From assembly GCF_030913365.1 (NCBI RefSeq), contig NZ_CP133160.1, forward strand, positions 4,254,001-4,318,000: a stretch of DNA of 64,000 nucleotides, written 5' to 3'. Origin of the DNA: Stenotrophomonas sp. 24(2023) (lineage in GTDB: Bacteria > Pseudomonadota > Gammaproteobacteria > Xanthomonadales > Xanthomonadaceae). The notes below the pieces were generated by a model, which was given only the letters and a program-made list of their open reading frames with translations, did no database searches and was not told where the DNA came from. Made by a program: the position numbers and the translations under genes. The first letter of the stretch is position 1, and every line of letters starts with the position of its first letter. Positions 43,599 through 50,986 of this stretch are shown piece after piece.

Positions 43599-44528
43599 AT
43601 GCGTACTGACCCCCTCTCCGATCTGCTGCACCTGGCCAACGTCCAGCCGGTGGTCGCCGGCGGCTTCCGCGCCGGTGGCGACTGGTCGCTGCGGTTCCCG
43701 CCACCGGACAAGCTGAAGTTCTTCGCCCTGCTCAAGGGCAGCTGCTGGCTGCTGCTCGACGGCGCGGCGCAACCGCAGCGCGTGTACGAAGGCGATGTGT
43801 TCGTGCTGACCGCCCCGCGTGGCTTCGTGTTGTGCAGCGATCCGGCGGTACCACCCGTGCTGGCGGTGGAGGTGTTCACCGGCACCGAGGACAAGACCGC
43901 GCTGCTGGGCAGCGGGCAGGACTGCGAACAGATCGGTGGCCACGTGCGCCTGGACCCGGTGACCGGCCGCCTGCTCGGCGATGTGCTGCCGCCGCTGATC
44001 CACGTCCGCGCCGGCAGTTCGCGTGCCGAGCCGCTGCGCTGGCTGCTGGCGCAGCTGGTGCAGGAACGCACCGAACGCCCGGCCGGCGCCGCGCTGGCCT
44101 GTTCGCATCTGATCCAGCTGATGTTCCTGGCGGTGCTGCGCATCCACCTGCAGTCCGCACAGGCACTGCCGGCCGGCACCCTGCGCGCGATCGCCGACCG
44201 CCGGCTCGGCCCGGCGATGGCGCTGATGCATGCCGAGCCCGGCCGTGGCTGGGGCCTGCAGGAACTGGCGCGTGCGGCGGCGATGTCACGCAGTGCGTTC
44301 GCCGCCCATTTCCGCGCCACCGCCGGCGTCACCCCGGTGGCCTATCTCACCGAATGGCGCATGCGCCTGGCCGAAGGCGCGCTGCGCGATGAGGACATCA
44401 CCATCGGCGCGCTCGCCAGCCGCCTCGGTTACAGCTCCGAAAGCGCCTTCAGCACCGCCTTCAAGCGCTCGGCCGGGCTGGCCCCGCGCGGGTTCCGCGA
44501 AGCGGCGCGGCAACTGCGCGAAGGCTGA
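43599..44528 (+). CDS. AraC family transcriptional regulator (cupin-type sensor)
   Basis: A 309-residue AraC regulator. MRTDPLSDLLHLANVQPVVAG opens a cupin_6-type sensor domain, and the C-terminal double HTH contains LQELARAAAMSRSAFAAHF and IGALASRLGYSSESAFSTAF. The leaderless promoter at 43587 and the N-terminus favour ATG 43599 over the upstream ATG at 43560. It is divergent from the MFS/SDR/aldehyde dehydrogenase operon, which it probably activates. Confidence 0.9.
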   Translation: MRTDPLSDLLHLANVQPVVAGGFRAGGDWSLRFPPPDKLKFFALLKGSCWLLLDGAAQPQRVYEGDVFVLTAPRGFVLCSDPAVPPVLAVEVFTGTEDKTALLGSGQDCEQIGGHVRLDPVTGRLLGDVLPPLIHVRAGSSRAEPLRWLLAQLVQERTERPAGAALACSHLIQLMFLAVLRIHLQSAQALPAGTLRAIADRRLGPAMALMHAEPGRGWGLQELARAAAMSRSAFAAHFRATAGVTPVAYLTEWRMRLAEGALRDEDITIGALASRLGYSSESAFSTAFKRSAGLAPRGFREAARQLREG

Positions 44529-44537
44529 GCGCGCACC

Positions 44538-45206
44538 TCACCAGCGCAGCACGATGCGCCCGGCCAGCGCCCCCAGCGCGGCCACCAGCAGCACCGCCAC
44601 GTGGTACCACAGCGCCACGAACGCGGCGCCGTCATTGAGGCAGGCCACCGTGTACGCCAGTGCCGCCATCGCCCCGGCCAGCACGCCGGCCAGCGCGCCC
44701 GCCACGGCGGGCCGGGTGGGAAGCGCCGCGCGCAGCCACCACAGGGCCCCGGCCAGCACCGGCAGTGCGGCCAGCACGATGGTGCCCACGCAGCGGGCCA
44801 CCGACCACGTCGATGCGCCCAGCAAGGGATAGCCGGAGCGGTCCAGCAGCAGGCCCGCCAGCAGCACCAGCAGCAACGGCCACACCACGCGCAGTGGCCG
44901 CAGCGCGACCCCGGGCTGGCCGGCGCGATGCACCAGCACCGCCGCCGCCAGCGACAGCAGCCCCATGCAGGCGATCTTGAAGGCGAACAGGCCGGTGCCA
45001 GCCACGCCGGCCAGATCGGGACGCGCCCCGGCCACGCCCAGCACCACCGCCAGCGCCGCCAGCAGCGCCAGCGGCACCGCCCATCCGCGCCGCGCCATCG
45101 CGCCTGCCGGCGCCGGCGTGGCCGGCTCTGCAGCCAACCGTGCCACCAGCGCAGCGGTATCGGCTGGTGTGGTGGGCGTACCCGTCATCGGGGGCTGGGG
45201 GCTCAT
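44538..45206 (-). CDS. NrsF-type anti-sigma factor (DUF1109)
   Basis: A 222-residue membrane protein with about six helices, beginning with a short cytoplasmic, Ala/Pro-rich segment. It belongs to DUF1109, the NrsF family of sigma factor antagonists, and has cysteines in IACMGLLS, ARCVGT and VACLNDG; paired Cys are needed for NrsF sensing in Caulobacter. It overlaps the sigma-factor gene as ATGA and is co-transcribed with it. It should hold the sigma factor at the membrane until oxidative or metal stress. Confidence 0.87.
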   Translation of the reverse strand: MSPQPPMTGTPTTPADTAALVARLAAEPATPAPAGAMARRGWAVPLALLAALAVVLGVAGARPDLAGVAGTGLFAFKIACMGLLSLAAAVLVHRAGQPGVALRPLRVVWPLLLVLLAGLLLDRSGYPLLGASTWSVARCVGTIVLAALPVLAGALWWLRAALPTRPAVAGALAGVLAGAMAALAYTVACLNDGAAFVALWYHVAVLLVAALGALAGRIVLRW

Positions 45207-45763
45207 CGTGCGTCTCCTCGCGCGCGCTCTGTCAGGCGGCGCAATGCGCGGTGCAGTGTCACCCGCACCGCACCTTCGTTGGAATGGAAGTGGTCGGCCG
45301 CTTCGCGTGCACTGCGGCCCTCCAGATGGATCGCGCGCACCAGCGCCTGCTGGCGCGCGGGCAAGGTGGCCAGCAGCCGCGCCACGTCCAGCGGCGCATC
45401 CGGGGCCAGTGTCTCTTCGGCCAGCAGCGCTTCCCAGCGCGGTGCATCCAGGTCCAGGTGGCGCCGCGCATCGCGGCTGGCACGGCGGCACGCATCGTTG
45501 ATCTTGTAGCGCACGATGGCATGCAGCCACGGCAGCAGCGGGCGCTGCTCATCCCAGCGGGCGTGCTGCTGGTGCACGGCCAGCAGCACCTCCTGCACCA
45601 CGTCCTCGGCATCGGCCGCTGGCTGGCCGCCCAGCAGCATCTGCCGGGTCACGAAACGGCGCAGGAACGCCGCCAGTTCCTGCAGGAACGCCGCGTACGC
45701 CGTGGCGTCGCCCTGGCGGGCAGCCAGCAGCGCGACGGTCCAGCGGGAAGAGCGGGTGTGCAT
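45203..45763 (-). CDS. ECF RNA polymerase sigma factor (SigF-like, DUF1109-linked)
   Basis: A 186-residue ECF sigma factor. Region 2 is visible as DAEDVVQEVLLAVHQQHARW and PWLHAIVRYKINDACRR; region 4 as LPARQQALVRAIHLEGRSAREAADHFHSNEGAVRVTLHRALRR (helix-turn-helix). The start MHTRSSRW was chosen for its fit to family length. Genes with a DUF1109 anti-sigma factor form the SigF group, which in Caulobacter controls oxidative-stress genes through GTAACC-N16-CGAA promoters. A match is on the opposite strand at 45844-45869. Confidence 0.92.
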   Translation of the reverse strand: MHTRSSRWTVALLAARQGDATAYAAFLQELAAFLRRFVTRQMLLGGQPAADAEDVVQEVLLAVHQQHARWDEQRPLLPWLHAIVRYKINDACRRASRDARRHLDLDAPRWEALLAEETLAPDAPLDVARLLATLPARQQALVRAIHLEGRSAREAADHFHSNEGAVRVTLHRALRRLTERARGDAR

Positions 45764-45843
45764 GGCGATGCGGAAAGGCCGTACCCAGGGTGAACGGCGG
45801 CGAGTATACGGCGGCCTTCGGCAACCCCCGGTAACGGTGGGGT

Positions 45844-45869
45844 GTAACGAATCGCCCGCCTGCAGCGAA
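45844..45869 (+). promoter_or_regulatory. SigF-like ECF promoter before the hydrolase
   Basis: GTAACG and CGAA are separated by exactly 16 bases. This matches the Caulobacter SigF consensus GTAACC-N16-CGAA at nine of ten positions. It lies 43 bases before the hydrolase ATG at 45912, so transcription would give a short leader with AAGGA upstream. The neighbouring sigma factor is the obvious reader. Confidence 0.72.
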
Positions 45870-45911
45870 CAGGTAAGGGAAGCACCTGCGCTTCCCCACA
45901 AGGACCACCCC

Positions 45912-46701
45912 ATGAACCTGCGTCACCTAACCTTCTCCGCCCTGCTGGGCCTGTCCCTGGTGTTCGCCGGCAGTGCCGGCGCGCAGCCGGCCCCGGCAGC
46001 AGCCCCCCCGGCCAACAATGTCGTGCTGGTGCACGGCGCCTGGGCCGATGGCTCCAGCTGGGCCGAGGTCATCCCGCTGCTGCAGCGTGCCGGCCTGCAT
46101 GTCACCTCGGTGCAGAACCCGCTGACCTCGCTGGCCGACGACGTGGCGGCCACCCGCCGCGTGCTGGCCCAGCAGGAGGGACCGACCGTGCTGGTCGGCC
46201 ATTCCTATGCCGGTAACGTGATTTCCGATGCGGGCGTGGACCCGAAGGTCAGCGCGCTGGTCTACGTGGCCGCACGTGCCCCGGACGCCGGACGCCGGCG
46301 AGGACTTCGCCGCGCTGGCCGCGCGCTACCCGACCATGCCGGTACGCGCCGGGGTGGAAACCCATGATGGCTACGCCACCATCAACGAACAGGCCTTCCT
46401 GAAGTACTTCGCCAACGGCGTCCCGGCCGCGCGCGCACGCACCCTGTACGCCGTGCAGCAGCCGATCGCCGCCACGCTGTTCAATGGCCGCACCCAGGCC
46501 GCGGCCTGGCACGACAAGCCCAGCTGGTACGCCGTCTCGCGCGATGACCAGACCACCTCGCCGGACCTGCAGCGCTTCCTGGCCAAGCGCATGAACGCGC
46601 ACACGGTGGAGCTGGCCTCCGGGCACCTTTCGCTGGTGTCGCACCCGCGCGAGATCGCCAACCTGATCCTGGCCGCGGCCGGCCGTGCGCCGTTGAAGTG
46701 A
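45912..46701 (+). pseudogene. secreted alpha/beta hydrolase, frameshifted by a 7-bp duplication
   Basis: An intact 260-residue secreted hydrolase can be rebuilt by removing one of two tandem GGACGCC copies (46283-46296). The signal peptide ends AGAQ, an HGAWADGSSW oxyanion region follows, and the nucleophile elbow is VGHSYAG. As written, translation shifts after RAPDAG and stops at 46367 after 151 codons, so the catalytic acid and His (SGHLSLVSHP) are lost. The second half is open to 46701 in the +1 frame. It lies next to the ECF sigma/NrsF pair and behind a SigF-like promoter. It could be reversible by slippage, or an inactive allele. Confidence 0.85.
46283..46296 (+). repeat. 7-bp tandem duplication causing a frameshift
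   Basis: GGACGCC occurs twice in direct tandem inside the hydrolase gene. One copy would restore the reading frame RAPDAGEDF, which is what related hydrolases show in type. A precise short tandem duplication is the usual product of replication slippage. Confidence 0.85.
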
Positions 46702-46715
46702 GCGGGTGCATTTAG

Positions 46716-46731
46716 ATGACGATCCGGTAAT
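46716..46731 (+). promoter_or_regulatory. possible heavy-metal response-regulator site before copC
   Basis: ATGAC-N6-GTAAT is an imperfect inverted repeat resembling Cop/Cus boxes. It lies 72 bases before copC. The match is weak and the terminator hairpin lies between it and copC. Confidence 0.3.
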
Positions 46732-46750
46732 GTCCGGGTCAGGGCGCTGA

Positions 46751-46777
46751 AAGGCGCAGGCCCCTAGCCTGCGCCTT
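46751..46777 (+). terminator. hairpin after the hydrolase, before copC
   Basis: A perfect 11-bp stem (AAGGCGCAGGC / GCCTGCGCCTT) with a 5-base loop, followed by a T/C-rich run. It lies 50 bases after the hydrolase stop and 26 bases before copC. It may end the hydrolase transcript or sit in the copC leader. Confidence 0.6.
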
Positions 46778-46802
46778 CCTTCCCTGCTGCAAGGCCCCGC
46801 CG

Positions 46803-47180
46803 ATGTCGTCCACCTTCCGTCGCCTGATTCCCGTCGCCAGCGTGCTGCTGGGCAGTGCCCTTGCCCCGCTGGCGCTGGCCCATCCCGCGCTGGTGCGCTC
46901 CACCCCGGCTGCCGATGCCAGCGTGGCGCCGACCGCCCAGATCGAGCTGGCCTTCAACGAGCCGGTGATGCCGCGTGCCACCCAGATCCAGCTGAGCATG
47001 GGCCACGGCAACATGCAGATGGCCATGCCGACGTCCCAGCAGCAGGTGCTTGATGATGGCCGCACCCTGCGCGCGACGTTCAAGACGCCGCTGCCGGCGG
47101 GCAGCTACACGCTGCAATGGCGCGCGGTCGGCCAGGACAGCCACCCGATGACCGGCAGCTTCGCCTTCACCGTCAAGTAA
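46803..47180 (+). CDS. copC: copper-binding periplasmic protein CopC
   Basis: A 125-residue periplasmic copper carrier. The signal peptide ends LALA, leaving an N-terminal His (HPALVRSTPA) that is the Cu(II) ligand in CopC. The MGHGNMQMAM segment offers Met ligands for Cu(I) and SHPMTGSF the further His. It is followed 12 bases later by copD, the partner that moves copper across the inner membrane. Confidence 0.92.
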   Translation: MSSTFRRLIPVASVLLGSALAPLALAHPALVRSTPAADASVAPTAQIELAFNEPVMPRATQIQLSMGHGNMQMAMPTSQQQVLDDGRTLRATFKTPLPAGSYTLQWRAVGQDSHPMTGSFAFTVK

Positions 47181-47192
47181 GGCCGGTTCCGC

Positions 47193-48071
47193 ATGGACGC
47201 CGCGCCCTACCTGCTGCGCCTGGCGCTGTACCTGCTGCTGATGCTGCTGTTCGGGCGGGCACTGTACGCGCACTCCACCCGCGCGCCCGCAGGGATGGCG
47301 ATGACCGCGCTGGCCCTGCTGCTGGTGCTGGTCGATGCCGTGGCGCGCCTGTGCCAGGTGCTCGGCATCGACCTGCGGCAGCTGGATGCCGACAGCGTGC
47401 GCTGGTACCTGCTCGCGCTGCCGGTCGGCGCTGCCACGCTGGTGCGGGTGGCGGCGCTGCTGGCCCTGCTCGGCCTGCAGACCCTGCCGCGGCGGCCCTC
47501 GATGCCACGCCGGCTGGCGATGGGCCTGCTGGCCGCCGTGGCGCTGGCCAGCCTGGCCTGGAATGGCCACGCCGCCGCCGGTGAAGGCCTGCGCGGGCAA
47601 CTGCGGTTGGGTGCGGGCATCGCGCATCTGCTCGCCGCCGGTGCCTGGCTGGGCGCGATCGCCGCATTGCTGCAACAGGCGCTGCGCCCGCAGGGCCCCA
47701 ACCTGCGCGCACGCGGCCGGCACCTGCTCGATGCCCTGCAGGGCTTTGCCGTGCCGGGCACGCTGATCGTGGCCACGCTGGCACTGACCGGCAGCTATGC
47801 CTACCTCGACCTCGGCGGCTCGCCCACCACGCTGGTCACCACCGCCCATGGCCGCTGGCTGCTGCTGAAACTGGCACTGGTGGCCGGCATGCTGCTGCTG
47901 GCGGCACTGCACCGCTGGCGGCTGGTACCGGCGCTGCAGCAGGCCGTGCACGTTGCCTGGCAACCCGCGCCGATCCAGCACCTGCGCCGCAGCCTGGCCG
48001 CAGAAGCGTTGCTGGCCCTGCTGGTACTGGCCTGCGTGGCCCTGCTGGGCACGCTGGACCCGCTGCACTGA
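47193..48071 (+). CDS. copD: copper import/resistance membrane protein CopD
   Basis: A 292-residue inner-membrane protein with about eight helices of the CopD fold, including GAGIAHLLAAGAWLGAIAALL and TTAHGRWLLLKLAL, whose His are likely copper ligands. It follows copC and precedes a heavy-metal two-component system, so the block is a copper-handling operon. In other bacteria CopCD together import or sequester copper. Confidence 0.9.
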   Translation: MDAAPYLLRLALYLLLMLLFGRALYAHSTRAPAGMAMTALALLLVLVDAVARLCQVLGIDLRQLDADSVRWYLLALPVGAATLVRVAALLALLGLQTLPRRPSMPRRLAMGLLAAVALASLAWNGHAAAGEGLRGQLRLGAGIAHLLAAGAWLGAIAALLQQALRPQGPNLRARGRHLLDALQGFAVPGTLIVATLALTGSYAYLDLGGSPTTLVTTAHGRWLLLKLALVAGMLLLAALHRWRLVPALQQAVHVAWQPAPIQHLRRSLAAEALLALLVLACVALLGTLDPLH

Positions 48072-48122
48072 GCGGGCCTCTGCTAGCCTGCATCCACGCC
48101 CCATCGCCACTGCCGACACCCC

Positions 48123-48821
48123 ATGAAACTGCTCATCATCGAAGACGAGCCCAAGACCGGCAGCTACCTGCGGCAGGGCTTGGTCGAGGCCGGCTATGTG
48201 GTCGATCTGGTCGATGACGGCCTCGATGGCCTGCACCACGCCGGCAGCGGCGAATACCAGCTGGTCATCCTCGATGTGATGCTGCCCGGGCTCGATGGCT
48301 GGAACGTGCTGTCGCGCCTGCGTGCCGCCGGGCAGCAGGTGCCGGTGCTGTTCCTCACCGCACGCGGCAGCATCGGCGACCGCGTGCAGGGCCTGGAACT
48401 GGGGGCCGATGACTACCTGGCCAAGCCCTTCGCCTTCGCCGAACTGCTGGCCCGCGTGCGCACCCTGCTGCGGCGTGGCCAGGCCGCACCGCAGGCCGAA
48501 CGCATCGTGGTGGCCGATCTGCTGGTGGACACCCTGCGCCGCCGGGTCGAGCGCGGTGGTCAGCGCATCACGCTCAGCCAGAAGGAATACGCCCTGCTGG
48601 AGCTGCTGGCGCGACGCCGCGGCGAGGTGTTGCCGCGTTCGCTGATCGCCTCGCAGGTGTGGGACATGAATTTCGACAGCGACACGAATGTCATCGATGT
48701 GGCGATCCGCCGCCTGCGCGCCAAGATCGATGATCCATTCATCGACAAGCTGATCATCACCGTGCGTGGCATGGGCTATGTGCTGGAGGCGCCGGAGGAT
48801 GTGGCGCAACGGCCACGATGA
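48123..48821 (+). CDS. copR: heavy-metal response regulator (CopR/CusR-like)
   Basis: A 232-residue OmpR-family regulator of the metal-responsive group. Receiver: [10 protein letters not shown], phosphoacceptor in [13 protein letters not shown], Lys in DYLAKPF. DNA-binding domain: [23 protein letters not shown], a diagnostic motif of CusR/CopR/PcoR. It overlaps its kinase as ATGA and lies downstream of copCD, so a copper role is most likely; a closely related silver/zinc regulator cannot be excluded. Confidence 0.9.
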   Translation: MKLLIIEDEPKTGSYLRQGLVEAGYVVDLVDDGLDGLHHAGSGEYQLVILDVMLPGLDGWNVLSRLRAAGQQVPVLFLTARGSIGDRVQGLELGADDYLAKPFAFAELLARVRTLLRRGQAAPQAERIVVADLLVDTLRRRVERGGQRITLSQKEYALLELLARRRGEVLPRSLIASQVWDMNFDSDTNVIDVAIRRLRAKIDDPFIDKLIITVRGMGYVLEAPEDVAQRPR

Positions 48822-50212
48822 GCCGCCGCACGCGCTTCACCCGGCTGTCCACCGCCAACCGGCTGACCGTGCTGTTCGCGGTCGTCACCATCGGGGTGAT
48901 GGCCGCGCTGGGGCTGGCCATCCGCCTGAGCGTGCGCCACAACCTGATCGCACAGGATTACGCCGAGCTGGAGAACAAGGCGGCGTTGATCGCCGACATC
49001 GCCCGCAGCGCGCCCTCCGCCGGCCGTGCCGAACGCCTGGCCGTGGCCCTGGGCCACCACCCGGACATGGCCTTCGCCGTGCGCGATGACAACGGGCAGC
49101 TGCTGTTTTCCACCGCCCCGGGCGAGCTGCAGGCCTACGCCCGCCAACAACCGGCCGACGCCCACCCGGTGCGCCGCGACTGGGTGCTGGCCGATGGCCG
49201 CCGTTTCCACGTCCTGCACCTGCGCCAGCCGCTGCCCGAAGGCGGCCAGCTGAGCGTACTGCTCGGCATCGATGACGTGCGCCATGCCGCCTTCCTGCAC
49301 CGCTTCCAGCAGTTGCTGGCGGCCTGCATCATGGCCGCCGCGCTGGCCAGCAGCCTGCTCGGCGGCTATGTGGTGCGGCGCAGCCTGCGCCCGCTGCGTA
49401 CCCTGGCCGACGAAGCCCGCCAGGTGACCGCCGAGCGCCTGGACCGCCGCCTGTCCAGCGAGGGCGCGCCGGTGGAGCTGGAGCAGCTGGCCCACACCCT
49501 CAACGGCATGCTGGCCGGGCTGCAGCAGGATTTCGACCGGCTGGCCGCGTTCTCCGCCGATCTGGCGCATGAGCTGCGCACGCCCATCACGAACATGCTC
49601 ACCCAGGTGCACGTGGTGCTGGCCCACCCGCGCAGCGCCGAGGATTACCGCGATACGCTGGCCTCCTGCGCCGAGGAACTGCAGCGGCTGTCGCAGACCG
49701 TGGGCGACCTGCTGTACCTGGCCCAGGCCGAAGCGCACGGCGCGCTGCCCTCGCGCGAGCCGGTGGCGATGGCAGCACTGGCCGATGCCCTGCTGGAGTT
49801 CTACGGCCTGCTGGCCGAGGACCGGCAGCTGCGGCTGCTGCGCGAGGGCGAGGCCCGGCTCGACGGCAACCGCCTGATGCTGCACCGCGCACTGGCCAAC
49901 CTGCTGTCCAATGCCCTGCAGCACGCGGCCCCCGGCAGCACCGTGCGGGTGGTGCTGCAGCAGCAGGCCGGCCAATGCCGCATCAGCGTGCACAACACCG
50001 GCACGCCGATTCCGGCCGCATTGCAGCCGCGGCTGTTCGACCGCTTCTACCGCGCCCCCCGGCACCGCGAACAACCCCGCCATGAAGGCGCCGGGCTGGG
50101 CCTGGCCATCACCCGCGCCATCGCCCAGGCCCACGGCGGCAGCGTCGAACTGGTGTCCGATGCCGATGGCACGGTGTTCACCCTGGTGCTGCCCCGCGCT
50201 GCACGCTCCTGA
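48818..50212 (+). CDS. copS: heavy-metal sensor histidine kinase (CopS/CusS-like)
   Basis: A 464-residue membrane sensor kinase. Two helices (about 17-40 and 170-193) frame a periplasmic metal-sensing loop, then HAMP, DHp with [14 protein letters not shown]-box [10 protein letters not shown]1 NTGTPIP and G2 GAGLGLAIT. The layout is that of heavy-metal kinases CusS/CopS. It is translationally coupled to the regulator. It should sense periplasmic copper. Confidence 0.9.
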   Translation: MSRRTRFTRLSTANRLTVLFAVVTIGVMAALGLAIRLSVRHNLIAQDYAELENKAALIADIARSAPSAGRAERLAVALGHHPDMAFAVRDDNGQLLFSTAPGELQAYARQQPADAHPVRRDWVLADGRRFHVLHLRQPLPEGGQLSVLLGIDDVRHAAFLHRFQQLLAACIMAAALASSLLGGYVVRRSLRPLRTLADEARQVTAERLDRRLSSEGAPVELEQLAHTLNGMLAGLQQDFDRLAAFSADLAHELRTPITNMLTQVHVVLAHPRSAEDYRDTLASCAEELQRLSQTVGDLLYLAQAEAHGALPSREPVAMAALADALLEFYGLLAEDRQLRLLREGEARLDGNRLMLHRALANLLSNALQHAAPGSTVRVVLQQQAGQCRISVHNTGTPIPAALQPRLFDRFYRAPRHREQPRHEGAGLGLAITRAIAQAHGGSVELVSDADGTVFTLVLPRAARS

Positions 50213-50297
50213 GTCCAGGCCGGCAACGTCCGCCCTGCGACACTCCGTCGCAGGCCCCGCGCGCGCCAGGGAACCTGCCAGCCCCGGCGCGGCCACG

Positions 50298-50303
50298 TAG
50301 AAT
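50298..50303 (+). promoter_or_regulatory. -10 element for a leaderless DUF2946 transcript
   Basis: TAGAAT lies seven bases before the GTG at 50311 with no Shine-Dalgarno sequence between, so the transcript probably starts at the start codon. Confidence 0.5.
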
Positions 50304-50310
50304 TGCCGCC

Positions 50311-50784
50311 GTGCATGCGCGTTTCCACCACCGCCAGCCGTTCCACCGCCGGATGCAGATCCTGGCGGCGCTGGCGATCGCCCTGCTGGTGCTGGCACCG
50401 CTGGTCAGCCGCGCGCTGCTGTACGCCACACCCGCAGGCGCATCGCATGCGCACACGCCTGCCGCGCACGACAGGGCGATGATGGACCACAGTGCGCACG
50501 GGCAACACGGCGCACACATGTCCATGCACATGCACATGGACATGCACGGCAGCGCAGCCACGCCTGCGCCTGCCCCCAGCGATCCGCATGCCGGCCATGA
50601 GATGGGCGTGGACTGCGATTACTGCGCCATCGCCGCGCGCATGACCACCCTGGTGCTGGCCGCGCTGTGGCTGCTGATCGCCTGGATACCGCCACGCCGT
50701 GCCCTGTCCGGGCTGGCACGCACCCATGCCGCGCCTCCGCCGCACGCCTACGCAGCCCGCGGCCCACCCGCACTGGCTGCCTGA
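50311..50784 (+). CDS. DUF2946 His/Met-rich membrane protein
   Basis: A 157-residue protein starting at GTG (leaderless -10 seven bases upstream); an in-frame ATG at 50353 would drop a His-rich leader. One membrane helix (about 18-38) leads to a periplasmic stretch, residues 45-80, extremely rich in His and Met (SMHMHMDMHG), then a CDYC pair and a second helix. Such composition indicates copper or other soft-metal binding. It lies between the copper kinase and the TonB receptor, suggesting a role in metal handoff. Confidence 0.82.
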   Translation: MHARFHHRQPFHRRMQILAALAIALLVLAPLVSRALLYATPAGASHAHTPAAHDRAMMDHSAHGQHGAHMSMHMHMDMHGSAATPAPAPSDPHAGHEMGVDCDYCAIAARMTTLVLAALWLLIAWIPPRRALSGLARTHAAPPPHAYAARGPPALAA

Positions 50785-50986
50785 GTTCCCTGCCGACGCA
50801 CCCCATCAATGCTGCCCCGCACTTCGCGCGCGGGCGCGGCGGGATATGCGTGGCCCCTGCTGCATGGGGGCCCGCACATGGCCTCGCGTCGGCCCGCGGA
50901 CTGCCTGCCGTGCCTGCCCGGTCGTGTTGCCGGGCCCGATGACGCGACCGCTGCCGACAGCGGCCGCCTGCTTTGCGTGAACAACC

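Noticed and set aside
46228..46701. second half of the hydrolase as an independent gene
   Set aside because: Its only start codon lies inside the first half, and it lacks the nucleophile elbow; fusion across the 7-bp duplication explains both halves.
46764..48809. minus-strand frame opposite copC, copD and the response regulator
   Set aside because: Three real genes on the other strand have clear families; the shadow has no start or motif.
50785..50986. possible riboswitch or cobalamin-type leader before the TonB receptor
   Set aside because: GC-rich hairpins are present (GGCCCC / GGGGCC) but none of the conserved cobalamin riboswitch sequences, so no call was made.
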